57,713 nt of DNA from Winogradskyella sp. (GCF_013213835.1 NZ_JABSSU010000013.1:1-57713), one strand, 5' to 3'. Counted from the first letter of the stretch, positions 44,497-53,356 are shown. Program-made: numbers and translations. The notes: generated by a model not told the origin, from the sequence alone.

Positions 44497-46296
44497 TTAT
44501 AAACTCTTATTTCGTTTACGATCTACTTCTTTTAATAGAATCTTACGAAGTCTAAGGTGGTTTGGTGTTACCTCTACATATTCATCCTTCTGAATATATT
44601 CTAAGGCTTCCTCTAGCGAAAACTTTATTGCAGGTACAATCTTAGCTTTATCATCTGCACCAGCGGAACGTACGTTACTTAATTTTTTTGTTTTCGTCAC
44701 ATTCACCACCATGTCATCTCCACGAGAATTTTCACCAATTACCTGACCTTCATAAATATCTTCTCCTGGATCTATAAAGAACTTTCCACGTTCTTGTAAT
44801 TTATCGATAGAGTAAGGAATTGCTGTTCCGTTTTCCATAGATACTAAACTACCATTTAAACGCTCAGGAATTCCACCTTTTAATGGTTGATATTCTTTAA
44901 AACGATGAGCCATAATTGCCTCACCTGCTGTAGCAGTAAGCAACTGATTACGTAATCCTATAATACCTCTTGAAGGCACGATAAATTCACACACCATTCT
45001 GTCCCCTTTAGCTTCCATACTTAGCATTTCACCTTTACGCATGGTAACCATTTCAATAGCTTTACCAGAAACAGTTTCTGGTAAGTCGATGGTCATTTCT
45101 TCAAAAGGTTCGCACTTAACACCATCAATTTCTTTAATTATTACTTGTGGCTGACCAATTTGAAGCTCATAACCTTCACGACGCATTGTTTCTATAAGTA
45201 CCGATAAGTGTAATACACCACGACCAAATACCATAAACTTGTCTGCGCTATCTGTATCCTCAACACGTAATGCTAAATTCTTTTCAAGCTCTTTTGTTAA
45301 ACGCTCTTTAATGTGACGCGATGTTACAAACTTACCATCTTTACCAAAGAAAGGTGAATCGTTAATAGTAAACAACATACTCATTGTTGGCTCATCAATA
45401 GCAATAGTTTTTAATCCTTCAGGATTTTCAAAATCTGCAACTGTATCACCAATTTCAAAACCTTCAAGACCAACTAAAGCACAAATATCTCCAGCTTGTA
45501 CTTCGTCAACTTTTTTACGACCAAGACCTTCAAATGTATGAAGCTCTTTAATTTTAGACTTCACTATTGAACCATCTCTTTTTACTAAAGATATTGGCTG
45601 ATTCGCTTTAAGTGTTCCTCTTGTTAATCTACCAATTGCTATTCGCCCTGTAAAAGAGGAAAAGTCTAAAGATGTGATTAACATTTGTGTTGAACCTTCT
45701 TCAATTTTTGGCTCAGGAATATGCTCAATAACCATGTCTAATAATGGTTCTATATTCTCTGTTGGATTTTGCCAATCGTCACTCATCCAGTTTTGTTTAG
45801 CAGAACCATAAACTGTTGGGAAATCTAACTGCCATTCTTCTGCTCCAAGTTCAAACATTAAATCAAACACCTTCTCGTGTACTTCGTCAGGTGTACAGTT
45901 TTCCTTATCAACTTTGTTTACAACCACACAAGGTTTTAAACCTAAGTCTATTGCTTTTTGCAATACAAAACGCGTCTGTGGCATTGGTCCTTCAAAAGCA
46001 TCAACTAAAAGTAAAACACCATCTGCCATATTTAATACACGCTCTACTTCTCCACCAAAATCGGCGTGACCAGGAGTATCAATAATATTAATCTTAGTAT
46101 CTCTGTAAACCACAGATACATTTTTTGAAGTAATCGTAATACCACGTTCTCTTTCAAGATCGTTGTTATCTAATATTAAGTCTCCAGTATTTTCATTTTC
46201 ACGAAATAACTGACAGTGGTACATAATCTTATCTACCAAAGTCGTTTTACCGTGATCTACGTGTGCAATGATTGCAATGTTTTTAATCTTAGTCAT
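44497..46296 (-). CDS. typA: Ribosome-associated GTPase TypA/BipA
   Basis: Translational GTPase of the EF-G/LepA class that helps 50S assembly at low temperature and stress. The 599 residues have the P-loop [10 protein letters not shown] (about 11-20), RGITI switch, DTPGHADFGGEV, NKVD, and the domain III-V and C-terminal region with PSRGIIGLRNQLLTATAGEAIMAHRF. Length is typical. A TACCTTTG -7 box lies 23 bp upstream and a strong terminator follows, so it appears monocistronic. Confidence 0.97.
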   Translation of the reverse strand: MTKIKNIAIIAHVDHGKTTLVDKIMYHCQLFRENENTGDLILDNNDLERERGITITSKNVSVVYRDTKINIIDTPGHADFGGEVERVLNMADGVLLLVDAFEGPMPQTRFVLQKAIDLGLKPCVVVNKVDKENCTPDEVHEKVFDLMFELGAEEWQLDFPTVYGSAKQNWMSDDWQNPTENIEPLLDMVIEHIPEPKIEEGSTQMLITSLDFSSFTGRIAIGRLTRGTLKANQPISLVKRDGSIVKSKIKELHTFEGLGRKKVDEVQAGDICALVGLEGFEIGDTVADFENPEGLKTIAIDEPTMSMLFTINDSPFFGKDGKFVTSRHIKERLTKELEKNLALRVEDTDSADKFMVFGRGVLHLSVLIETMRREGYELQIGQPQVIIKEIDGVKCEPFEEMTIDLPETVSGKAIEMVTMRKGEMLSMEAKGDRMVCEFIVPSRGIIGLRNQLLTATAGEAIMAHRFKEYQPLKGGIPERLNGSLVSMENGTAIPYSIDKLQERGKFFIDPGEDIYEGQVIGENSRGDDMVVNVTKTKKLSNVRSAGADDKAKIVPAIKFSLEEALEYIQKDEYVEVTPNHLRLRKILLKEVDRKRNKSL

Positions 46297-46319
46297 GACT
46301 CATGCTGATTTTAAGCGCG

Positions 46320-46327
46320 CAAAGGTA
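46320..46327 (-). promoter_or_regulatory. -7 box for typA
   Basis: TACCTTTG on the minus strand, followed by C, matches TAnnTTTG exactly and lies 23 bp upstream of the typA ATG, which would give a short leader. No clear -33 TTTG. Confidence 0.5.
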
Positions 46328-46506
46328 CGGCTAAATATCTTCAGTTCGTTAATTATATGTTATATTTTGATAAACGAGCAATCTAAACCCTTCATTTGAC
46401 GTTTGTATTTTACGATTTGTGAATCAACTGATTTCCTATTAATATACTCAATGATTGCTGTAAAACTCTACTCTAATTGCTTTCAATATTTAATAAAAAT
46501 GTAATT

Positions 46507-46866
46507 ATGGTAACAGTTTACAAATACATTAAACAAATACCTTATGTCTATTTCATAAGTATCATAGGCTATTGGTTTACTATGGTGAATAAAGAAAATG
46601 GTGTTTTAGCACATCCAATTCTGTTATTTGGTATTCCATTCTTATGGCAATTGATAAAACCTAGTATACGACTCAATTTTTCTTTAGGAATTATATTTGT
46701 TTGCCTATCCTCATACATCTTATTCGCATACCTTTCAGACTTACTTCAAATTATAAACTTCTCTGAAAAGATAAGATCACTTTTATTCTATGGTGGTACT
46801 TTAGTTCTTAGTAATATGACAATGTCACTTTGGATTGTAAAAAATAGTACAAATAAGGTTTTTTAA
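46507..46866 (+). CDS. Small membrane protein, unknown
   Basis: A 119-residue protein with four likely spans: YVYFISIIGYWFTMV, HPILLFGIPFLWQLI, LNFSLGIIFVCLSSYILFAYL and LLFYGGTLVLSNMTMSLWIV. The ATG at 46507 is preferred to a TTG 30 bp upstream. No motif is recognised and neither neighbour explains it. Its end lies 5 bp from the kdsA -7 box. Confidence 0.6.
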   Translation: MVTVYKYIKQIPYVYFISIIGYWFTMVNKENGVLAHPILLFGIPFLWQLIKPSIRLNFSLGIIFVCLSSYILFAYLSDLLQIINFSEKIRSLLFYGGTLVLSNMTMSLWIVKNSTNKVF

Positions 46867-46871
46867 AATGC

Positions 46872-46879
46872 TATCTTTG
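46872..46879 (+). promoter_or_regulatory. -7 box for kdsA
   Basis: TATCTTTG followed by C matches TAnnTTTG exactly and is 23 bp upstream of the kdsA GTG start. Confidence 0.5.
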
Positions 46880-46902
46880 CAGCTAATTTTAAGTTAAGAG
46901 CT

Positions 46903-47715
46903 GTGAATTCTATACCAAAAATAAAACACACCGATTCTGATAATTTCTTCTTGCTTTGTGGGCCATGTGCTATTGAAGGTGAAGATATGGCGCTACGCAT
47001 CGCTGAAAAAGTAGTATCGATTACAGATAAATTAGAAATTCCTTATGTTTTTAAAGGTAGTTTTAAGAAAGCTAACAGAAGTAGAATTGATAGCTTCACA
47101 GGAATTGGCAATGAAAAAGCCCTTAAGATTTTAAAGAAAGTTTCTGAAACCTTTGATATTCCAACTGTTACAGATATTCATGAAGTTTCTGATGCTGCTA
47201 TGGCCGCCGAATATGTTGATGTATTACAAATTCCTGCGTTTTTAGTAAGACAGACTGATCTTGTTGTTGCTGCTGCAAAAACAGGTAAAGTAGTGAATTT
47301 AAAAAAAGGACAATTTATGAGTCCGGAAGCTATGAAACATGCAGTACAGAAAGTAAAAGATTCTGGTAACGATAATGCTTGGATTACGGATAGAGGTACC
47401 ATGTTTGGTTACCAAGACATGATCGTAGACTTTAGAGGCATCCCAACAATGCGCCAATATGCACCAACTGTTTTAGATGTGACGCATTCTTTACAGCAAC
47501 CTAACCAAACCATAGGTGTTACTGGTGGACGACCGGATATGATTGAAACTGTGGCGAGAGCTGGTGTTGTAAATAATGTAGATGGTTTATTTATTGAAAC
47601 ACATTTTGATCCAGCAAATGCAAAAAGTGATGGTGCAAATATGCTTCATCTCGATAATCTAGAAGGCTTACTTAACAATTTAGTAGCTATTAGAAAATTG
47701 GTTTCTACTTTTTAG
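46903..47715 (+). CDS. kdsA: 3-deoxy-8-phosphooctulonate synthase (KDO-8-P synthase)
   Basis: Condenses phosphoenolpyruvate with arabinose-5-phosphate to KDO-8-phosphate for the LPS inner core. The 270 residues show LLCGPCAIEGEDMAL, KGSFKKANRSRIDSFTGIG, VTDIHE, QIPAFLVRQTDLVVAAAKTG, KKGQFMSPEAM, RGTMFGYQDMIVDFRG and THSLQQPN. The start is GTG at 46903, which gives the family N-terminus. The Cys in GPCAIEG is conserved in both metal-dependent and independent forms. Marks the organism as LPS-bearing. Confidence 0.95.
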   Translation: MNSIPKIKHTDSDNFFLLCGPCAIEGEDMALRIAEKVVSITDKLEIPYVFKGSFKKANRSRIDSFTGIGNEKALKILKKVSETFDIPTVTDIHEVSDAAMAAEYVDVLQIPAFLVRQTDLVVAAAKTGKVVNLKKGQFMSPEAMKHAVQKVKDSGNDNAWITDRGTMFGYQDMIVDFRGIPTMRQYAPTVLDVTHSLQQPNQTIGVTGGRPDMIETVARAGVVNNVDGLFIETHFDPANAKSDGANMLHLDNLEGLLNNLVAIRKLVSTF

Positions 47716-48091
47716 ATTGTTTACTACCCAGAACAAGCTTGAATGGATTAGTATTTATTTCAAGTTGTTTTTGAAGTACATATAAAACAACCTCATCATT
47801 AATATCGTTAACGGATTTATATCTAATTGATGCTACTGCTTTTCGATTGGAGGTTTCATAGTATTCTGTATATTCAGTAAGTTGTTCTCTATGCCAAAAG
47901 GCCAAATCAACATAATTTTTAGACTGATTGAGATAGCAAATTGGCAAACCACTATTGTAATAAAACGGAATTCTATATTTATAAAGTAATTCTGGTTGAG
48001 GCAAAATAGCTTCTATGATCGCTTGAAGTTGAAGTAATATGGATTTAAAGGGTTCTTCTTGTTTTAGAATATATGCTTCAGCTGGATTCAA
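47705..48091 (-). CDS. DUF1801-family protein (YdhG-like)
   Basis: A 128-residue cytosolic protein with the DUF1801 pattern: PAEAYILKQEEPFKSILLQLQAIIEAILPQPELLYKYRIPFYY, ICYLNQSKNYVDLAFWH, and RKAVASIRYKSVNDINDEVV. Function of the family is unknown; a phosphate- or iron-binding fold has been proposed for relatives. The start is TTG (48089-48091); no in-frame ATG is available. It overlaps the kdsA end by 11 bp on the opposite strand. Confidence 0.78.
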   Translation of the reverse strand: MNPAEAYILKQEEPFKSILLQLQAIIEAILPQPELLYKYRIPFYYNSGLPICYLNQSKNYVDLAFWHREQLTEYTEYYETSNRKAVASIRYKSVNDINDEVVLYVLQKQLEINTNPFKLVLGSKQSKK

Positions 48092-48124
48092 TTTTTGGAA
48101 TAATTTTTGTCTAATGTAATAATT

Positions 48125-49066
48125 ATGAAAAGATTTTTACTAGCATTCGGCCTGTTATTATTAGTGTATACTATTAATGCTCAAGACTACAAACATGTAG
48201 ATTCTATAGTTGACAACTATCCTAAACGTTTCAAATCTATTAAGAGTTTTTCTGACAGAATCAGTTTTGATTTTAAATCAGACCTTGACAAAACTCGCGC
48301 AGCTTACTATTGGGTTTCAAATAATATTAGCTATGATTTTGAGAGCTTTTATAGTGTAAGAAACTCAGGTTATAGTTATGAAACAGAGGCAGAATTACTT
48401 CAAATTCAGATGACGTATGCTGAAGACGTTTTAAAAAATAAGTCTGCGGTATGTGAAGGCTATTCACAATTATTAAAGTTTACCCTTAGAAACCTTGATA
48501 TAAATTGTGAAGTTGTTGATGGCTATGCCAAAACAGAAATTAAAGAAATTGGTAGAGTTAACCACCAAGATAATCATGCATGGAATGCAGTATACTTAGA
48601 CAACAAATGGCAACTAATGGACGCCACTTGGTCTACGGGAAATGAATATGGAAATCCTGGACATTTTGAATTTGATGACGCCTACTTTTTAACCAATTCT
48701 GAAGATATGATATGGAGTCATTTTCCGAGTGATAAGAAATGGCAACTCATTGACGAACCTGTTTCTAAACTGGCATTCTTTTATGCACCAATCATGCATC
48801 ATGGCTACTACGACTCTGGATTAGTATTATCTGAAATGAAAGGCAGCAAAAAATCTGGCAAATTCATAGAGATTTCCTTTGAGAATATAGATGAAACGAA
48901 AACATACGACTACATCTTTCCCGAAAAAAGCAACTTTATTGAACCTATTCAATTTGAAAGAAAAGGAAAGTTCTTTGTTGCTAAAATCCCTTACAGCTCA
49001 GCAAACGGAAGAGAACTCATCATTTTTGATGATCGTAAAGCGTGTCTGTCTTTTAAGATACGTTAA
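48125..49066 (+). CDS. Secreted transglutaminase-like protein
   Basis: A 313-residue protein with a signal peptide (FLLAFGLLLLVYTINAQ). The transglutaminase-like core has Cys in SAVCEGYSQLLKFTL, His in NHQDNHAWNAVYLDNKW, and Asp in LMDATWS, forming the Cys-His-Asp triad; KTRAAYYWVSNNISYDF precedes it as usual. Such proteins are often peptidases or structural modules in the periplasm. The ATG at 48125 is preferred to a TTG 18 bp upstream because it fits the signal peptide. Confidence 0.87.
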   Translation: MKRFLLAFGLLLLVYTINAQDYKHVDSIVDNYPKRFKSIKSFSDRISFDFKSDLDKTRAAYYWVSNNISYDFESFYSVRNSGYSYETEAELLQIQMTYAEDVLKNKSAVCEGYSQLLKFTLRNLDINCEVVDGYAKTEIKEIGRVNHQDNHAWNAVYLDNKWQLMDATWSTGNEYGNPGHFEFDDAYFLTNSEDMIWSHFPSDKKWQLIDEPVSKLAFFYAPIMHHGYYDSGLVLSEMKGSKKSGKFIEISFENIDETKTYDYIFPEKSNFIEPIQFERKGKFFVAKIPYSSANGRELIIFDDRKACLSFKIR

Positions 49067-49404
49067 AAGAGCGCCAAGACACCTAAGACCAAAAGTGCAA
49101 TACCAATAATTGCTTTAAATGGCATCAGTGCTGCAGACAGTTTTCTCAAACTGGTTTCCAATGCAGGTACTTTGCCGAAAACGTGGGTTAATAATAATAT
49201 ACCTCCGAGAATACTCACAATAGCAATTAATTTAAAATTTAGTATTCCAAGAATGACTAGTGCAAGACCTATAGCTGTTTGAAAAGGTGCTAAAAGACCA
49301 GCAATTTTATTAAAAAAGTTGCTATCTCCATCCCACTTATCTAATGTTGCTAAACCAAGTAAAATGCCACCACTGATGTTGGCTATTGCAAAAAGTAATC
49401 CCAT
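49063..49404 (-). CDS. Small membrane protein, unknown
   Basis: A 113-residue protein with two internally similar halves: each has a Gly-rich span followed by LAPFQTAIGLALVILGIL or LMPFKAIIGIALLVLGVL. Four spans in total. The repeated block suggests an ancestral duplication and a symmetric fold. No function is recognised. Its stop overlaps the convergent transglutaminase gene by 4 bp. Confidence 0.65.
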   Translation of the reverse strand: MGLLFAIANISGGILLGLATLDKWDGDSNFFNKIAGLLAPFQTAIGLALVILGILNFKLIAIVSILGGILLLTHVFGKVPALETSLRKLSAALMPFKAIIGIALLVLGVLALF

Positions 49405-49482
49405 AACATGATATTTTATGATATAACCTAAAATTAGTTAATATCTTCTAAAATAGTTTTGCTCGAACGAAATAAATTTATT

Positions 49483-49501
49483 TACTTTGTATTTCAAAGT
49501 A
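49483..49501. promoter_or_regulatory. Operator palindrome 1 (TACTTTG-N5-CAAAGTA)
   Basis: A perfect inverted repeat TACTTTG/CAAAGTA with spacer TATTT, followed by CTTT, 8 bp before the ATG at 49510. The same element with spacer TTTTT lies before the DUF4173 gene at 50475-50493. TTAC-TTTG inside it resembles a -7 box, so a bound repressor would cover the promoter. Confidence 0.75.
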
Positions 49502-49509
49502 CTTTTTAT

Positions 49510-50118
49510 ATGAGCAACGAAGATTATTTAAAAGACATTAGCGAGATTAAAAATTTAATGAATAAATCTTCGCGCTTTATTTCACTAAGTGGTTTATCCG
49601 GAATTTTGGCAGGTATTTATGCTTTAGTTGGTGCTGGTATCGCTTTTTGGTTAGTTGATACCTACAGTGATGGTAAATTATACATTTTTCATGGTTGGGT
49701 ATTTTGGACTTGCATGCTCGTTCTAGGATTAATTGCTCTATTAAGTGCAATAACAGGAATAATTCTCACCACTCGAAAAGCGAAAAAGAACAATGAAAAA
49801 ATATGGGATAGTTCTTCCAGAAGATTACTTTTTAACTTTTTAGTACCATTAATCGTCGGTGGAATTTATTGCTTTATCATATTAGACCAAGGACGATATG
49901 GCCAAACCGGTGGATTAATGCTGATTTTTTATGGTTTAGCTTTGGTTAGTGCTTCTAAATATAGCATTGGTGATATTAAGTATTTAGGTTATATTGAAAT
50001 TGTTCTTGGACTGATTGCGAGTTATTATCCAGGATCTGGTTTTTGGCTTTGGGTCATTGGTTTTGGTGTTATGCACATTGTATACGGCACTTGGATGCAT
50101 TTTAAGTATGATCGTTAA
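49510..50118 (+). CDS. Multi-span membrane protein of the regulated operon
   Basis: A 202-residue inner-membrane protein with about six spans, from ISLSGLSGILAGIYALVGAGIAFWLV to FWLWVIGFGVMHIVYGTWM. The ATG at 49510 (MSNEDYLKDISEIKNLMNKSSR) is preferred to a TTG 51 bp upstream, because the palindromic operator lies between them. The N-terminal SEIKNLMNKSSRFISLSGLSGI is a recurrent Bacteroidota pattern. It precedes the winged-helix regulator by 47 bp. Function unknown. Confidence 0.75.
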   Translation: MSNEDYLKDISEIKNLMNKSSRFISLSGLSGILAGIYALVGAGIAFWLVDTYSDGKLYIFHGWVFWTCMLVLGLIALLSAITGIILTTRKAKKNNEKIWDSSSRRLLFNFLVPLIVGGIYCFIILDQGRYGQTGGLMLIFYGLALVSASKYSIGDIKYLGYIEIVLGLIASYYPGSGFWLWVIGFGVMHIVYGTWMHFKYDR

Positions 50119-50165
50119 AACTTCAGAAAGTAGCAAAGAAATAAAGTTATTCTGAATACTAAGAT

Positions 50166-50459
50166 TTGAGTATAATAAACAACATAAATAAGCTATTTGA
50201 TCATAGAATACGACTAGGTATTATGTCTGTTCTTATGGTAAACGAATATGCCGATTTTAAAACCTTAAAAGAGTTGCTTGGTGCTACTGATGGTAATCTC
50301 GCAAGTCATACTAAAGCTTTAGAAAAAGCTGAATATATCTTAGTTGAAAAACAGTTTATTGGTCGTAAACCTAACACAAGATATAGTGCAACCAAACTGG
50401 GTAAGGCAGAATTTAAAAAGCATATTAACGCTTTAGAGAAATTGATCAAAAAGACATAA
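50166..50459 (+). CDS. Winged-helix transcriptional regulator
   Basis: A 97-residue single-domain DNA-binding protein: LFDHRIRLGIMSVLMVNEYADFKTLKELLGATDGNLASHTKALEKAEYILVEKQFIGRKPNTRYSATKLGKAEFKKHINAL. ATDGNLASHTKALE is the recognition helix and the segment GRKPNTRYSAT is the wing. It belongs to the MarR/ArsR-like group often annotated as DUF-type transcriptional regulators in Bacteroidota. Start is TTG at 50166; the next ATG would remove the first helix. It is encoded between two identical palindromes and is the likely ligand of both. Confidence 0.85.
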   Translation: MSIINNINKLFDHRIRLGIMSVLMVNEYADFKTLKELLGATDGNLASHTKALEKAEYILVEKQFIGRKPNTRYSATKLGKAEFKKHINALEKLIKKT

Positions 50460-50474
50460 ATTTTTTTAATCTTT

Positions 50475-50493
50475 TACTTTGTTTTTCAAAGTA
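50475..50493. promoter_or_regulatory. Operator palindrome 2 (TACTTTG-N5-CAAAGTA)
   Basis: TACTTTG/CAAAGTA with spacer TTTTT, followed by CTTT as at 49501, 18 bp before the DUF4173 ATG and 15 bp after the regulator stop. Shares arms and flanks with the copy at 49483-49501, so it is very probably bound by the same regulator. Confidence 0.78.
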
Positions 50494-50511
50494 CTTTAAA
50501 CAACTAAAAAC

Positions 50512-51897
50512 ATGAACAAAGCAACTTTATTAATTGGCGCCATACTATTTAGCACCTTGTTTTATGGCAAAACTCTTGGACTTAACTTGTTATTATTCAG
50601 TATTACAACTGTGGTCATCCTATTTCTGAGTAATAGACATAACTTCAAAAATCAAAGTACTATCATTTTTACATGTCTTTACATAACAACAGGTCTATCG
50701 GTCTTCTTTCATGATTCCTTACTTTCAATTATAGCCAACCTTGTTACTTTTTTCACATTAATCGGCTCAATTTCAGAACATAAATCATCAATTTACATCA
50801 ACTGGCTCAATGGAATTTATTCTTCAGTTGCAGGGCTTTTTCATCGCAATTATTCAGAAGACGCAAACACTCAAAAGGAAATACCAAAAAAGGACATTGA
50901 TTATATGCACATCACAAAAATCATTGTGATTCCTGGAGCCATAGTCTTCATATTTATTTTGCTGTATCAAAATGGAAATCCACTTTTTGAAGAACTCATT
51001 GACAAGATAGATCTTGGATTTATTAACCTACAATGGGTACTTTTCACTGTTCTAGGTTACTATTTATATTCTAATATCTATAAACCCGTTGAAGTAGAAC
51101 CAGCAACAAAAGTTGATTTAAAAACTGAAAATAACCTAATAAAATCTGAAAAATTCTCAGATCTTATTCTTAAAAAAGAAAATCAATTAGGCATTACTCT
51201 TATTGCTCTTTTAAATGTGCTTATAGTTATCTTTCTAATTACCGATGTCACATTTATTTTAACGAATCTAGACATAAGAGCGTCAGTTTTTTCAGCTCAA
51301 GTGCATAGTGGTATTAATGCGTTAATTGCTTCCATAATCATCGCCATTATCATTTTACTTTATGTGTTTAGAGGTGATCTTAATTTCTATAAAGACAATC
51401 AGATCATAAAGCGATTGGCCTTTTCATGGATTTTATTGAATGCTTTTCTCATTCTTAGTATCGCTGTTAAAAATGGTCAATACATCTATTACTTCGGATT
51501 AACCTACAAACGCATTGGCGTCATCATTTATCTCATATTAACACTAACTGGTCTAGCCACCACTTTAATTAAAATAGATAAAATAAGAAACATCTGGTAT
51601 TTATTTAGACTTAATACCAAGGCTGCGTTTATTGTTTTAGTGATGGCAAGCATGGTTAATTGGGATTATCACATTACCAATTACAACTTTAATTATGCCC
51701 AATCTATGGACTTTCAATATCTCATAGAACTATCAAACAACAATACCTTTTTCTTAAAAGAACAAATTGACACTAATGTGACCCACCCAGATTCTATAAG
51801 ACAGATTGAATATAAGTACAATGAATATGTGAAACAGCTAAGTATGCATTCTTGGCAAGAATTACAGTATGATAACCTAAACCTAAATAAAGAATAA
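50512..51897 (+). CDS. DUF4173/DUF4153 membrane protein
   Basis: A 461-residue inner-membrane protein with about ten to twelve spans and a polar loop (KPVEVEPATKVDLKTENN) in the middle. The block GITLIALLNVLIVIFLITDVTFILTNL, HSGINALIASIIIAIIILLYVFRGDLNFY and YIYYFGLTYKRIGVIIYLILTLTGLATTLIKI is the DUF4173 signature. The function of the family is unknown. It follows an operator and begins a run of six genes with gaps of 0-4 bp or overlaps. Confidence 0.82.
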   Translation: MNKATLLIGAILFSTLFYGKTLGLNLLLFSITTVVILFLSNRHNFKNQSTIIFTCLYITTGLSVFFHDSLLSIIANLVTFFTLIGSISEHKSSIYINWLNGIYSSVAGLFHRNYSEDANTQKEIPKKDIDYMHITKIIVIPGAIVFIFILLYQNGNPLFEELIDKIDLGFINLQWVLFTVLGYYLYSNIYKPVEVEPATKVDLKTENNLIKSEKFSDLILKKENQLGITLIALLNVLIVIFLITDVTFILTNLDIRASVFSAQVHSGINALIASIIIAIIILLYVFRGDLNFYKDNQIIKRLAFSWILLNAFLILSIAVKNGQYIYYFGLTYKRIGVIIYLILTLTGLATTLIKIDKIRNIWYLFRLNTKAAFIVLVMASMVNWDYHITNYNFNYAQSMDFQYLIELSNNNTFFLKEQIDTNVTHPDSIRQIEYKYNEYVKQLSMHSWQELQYDNLNLNKE

Positions 51898-52230
51898 ATG
51901 ATAATCATTTTTCTAATAGCAATACTAATAGTTTTACTCATAACATATGCCATAGTTAGGTTAAGTATCTCATGTGTAATTTGGTCATTTAACATGTCCA
52001 CAGACATAAGAGACATCTATAAAATCTGCTTCCCATATTACATTATTGGTCTTACAGGCATTGGTATTGCCTTCATAATAGCTTCAAATGCACTAGCCGT
52101 TTCAATTTACTATTTCGCTGTTATCTACTTGATGGCATTATTGACATGGCGTAAGGAGTTAAAAAAAGGAATAGAGAAACAAAGCATATTAAAAATTGCC
52201 GTTGAATCAAATCAATCCCAACTACCATGA
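51898..52230 (+). CDS. Small membrane protein
   Basis: A 110-residue protein with an N-terminal span (IIIFLIAILIVLLITYAIV) and two further spans around IIGLTGIGIAFIIAS and AVSIYYFAVIYLMALLTW, ending in a basic tail. It starts directly after the DUF4173 stop codon and overlaps the Coq4-like start (ATGA). No family is recognised. Confidence 0.65.
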   Translation: MIIIFLIAILIVLLITYAIVRLSISCVIWSFNMSTDIRDIYKICFPYYIIGLTGIGIAFIIASNALAVSIYYFAVIYLMALLTWRKELKKGIEKQSILKIAVESNQSQLP

Positions 52231-52745
52231 ACAACCTATTTAAAACATTACAATCTTTAAGAAAGCAGCTGATCGTTTGGTTATTTGAACATTCACAGCA
52301 CCTATATACTTCATTATTTAAATCGAATACATCATGGCATATTACCAAATCAGATTTATTAGAGTTTCCAAAAGATTCGTTTGGGAAACATCTTGGTAAT
52401 TTTTTAAATGACAACAATTTTGAACTTATACCAAAGGTTGAACGCCACGATTGCTATCATGTACTTTGCGGATATGGTACTGATGTTGAAGACGAAATAG
52501 CACTGCAATGTCTATGCTATGGCAATGGAAAACGCAGTCCTTATTTGTATGGTGCAATGATTCTTGGTGTCTCCATTTTACCAGATTACTACGATTATTA
52601 TTACAAATCTTATAAGATTGGAAAACAAGCGCATCCTTTTCATCATTTCGACTATAAAACGCTTTTGAACGTATCTATAGAAGATTTAAGGCAAGTCATC
52701 TTTTCAAAATCTCAATTATTTCAACTTAATCTTATGAGCTCATGA
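52227..52745 (+). CDS. Coq4-like protein
   Basis: A 172-residue protein with the Coq4 zinc motif HDxxH-x11-E: HDCYHVLCGYGTDVEDE, near residues 72-88. Coq4 acts on the ring of ubiquinone precursors in the Coq assembly. Residues before it (DSFGKHLGNFLNDNNFELIPKVER) and after it (EIALQCLCYGNGKRSPYLYGAMILGVSIL) follow the family pattern. Bacteroidota normally use menaquinone, so the role here may differ. Overlaps both neighbours by 4 bp (ATGA). Confidence 0.78.
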   Translation: MNNLFKTLQSLRKQLIVWLFEHSQHLYTSLFKSNTSWHITKSDLLEFPKDSFGKHLGNFLNDNNFELIPKVERHDCYHVLCGYGTDVEDEIALQCLCYGNGKRSPYLYGAMILGVSILPDYYDYYYKSYKIGKQAHPFHHFDYKTLLNVSIEDLRQVIFSKSQLFQLNLMSS

Positions 52746-53356
52746 AGAAACTAAAAATCGTGTTTTTACTAGGTATTACTATTTTAATTGGTGTATTTAT
52801 GACCTATCATTGGATAAGCTTTAAAACCAAAGATCTTGTTTTTGATAGTGTTGAACAGATTCCATACAATAAAGTAGGCCTAGTTCTAGGCACAGGAAAA
52901 TATGCGCAAAGTGGTAACATAAATCTCTTTTACAAATACCGAATAGATGCGGCTGTAACCCTTTATAACGCTGGCAAAATAGAGTTCATCCTGGTCAGTG
53001 GTGACAATAGCAGAAAAGACTATGATGAGCCTTCAGATTTTAAGACTGATTTAATGGCAAGAGGTATTCCTGAAGAGAAAATATATCTGGATTATGCAGG
53101 ATTTAGAACATTAGATTCTGTGGTAAGAGCTAAAGAAATATTTGGCCAGACTGCTATTACCTTCATCTCTCAAAAATTTCATAACCAACGTGCCATATAC
53201 ATTGCAGAGCATTATAATATAAAAGCTATTGGTTTTAATGCAACAGATGTGTACAACTCTCATTTTAGAGAATATTTAGCAAGATCAAAGGCTAGATTAG
53301 ATTTAGTCTTTAACGTACAGCCTAAATTCTTTGGACAAAAAATAATAATACAATAA
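52742..53356 (+). CDS. SanA/YdcF-like membrane-anchored protein (DUF218)
   Basis: A 204-residue protein with an N-terminal anchor (IVFLLGITILIGVFMTYHWI) and a DUF218 domain: KVGLVLGTGKYAQSGNINLFYKYRIDAAVTLYNAGKIEFILVSGDNS, then ETFISQKFHNQRAIYIAEH-like TFISQKFHNQRAIYIAEHY. SanA affects envelope permeability and vancomycin tolerance in enterobacteria; ElyC acts in envelope biogenesis. A similar envelope role is likely. Overlaps the Coq4-like gene by 4 bp. Confidence 0.85.
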   Translation: MKKLKIVFLLGITILIGVFMTYHWISFKTKDLVFDSVEQIPYNKVGLVLGTGKYAQSGNINLFYKYRIDAAVTLYNAGKIEFILVSGDNSRKDYDEPSDFKTDLMARGIPEEKIYLDYAGFRTLDSVVRAKEIFGQTAITFISQKFHNQRAIYIAEHYNIKAIGFNATDVYNSHFREYLARSKARLDLVFNVQPKFFGQKIIIQ

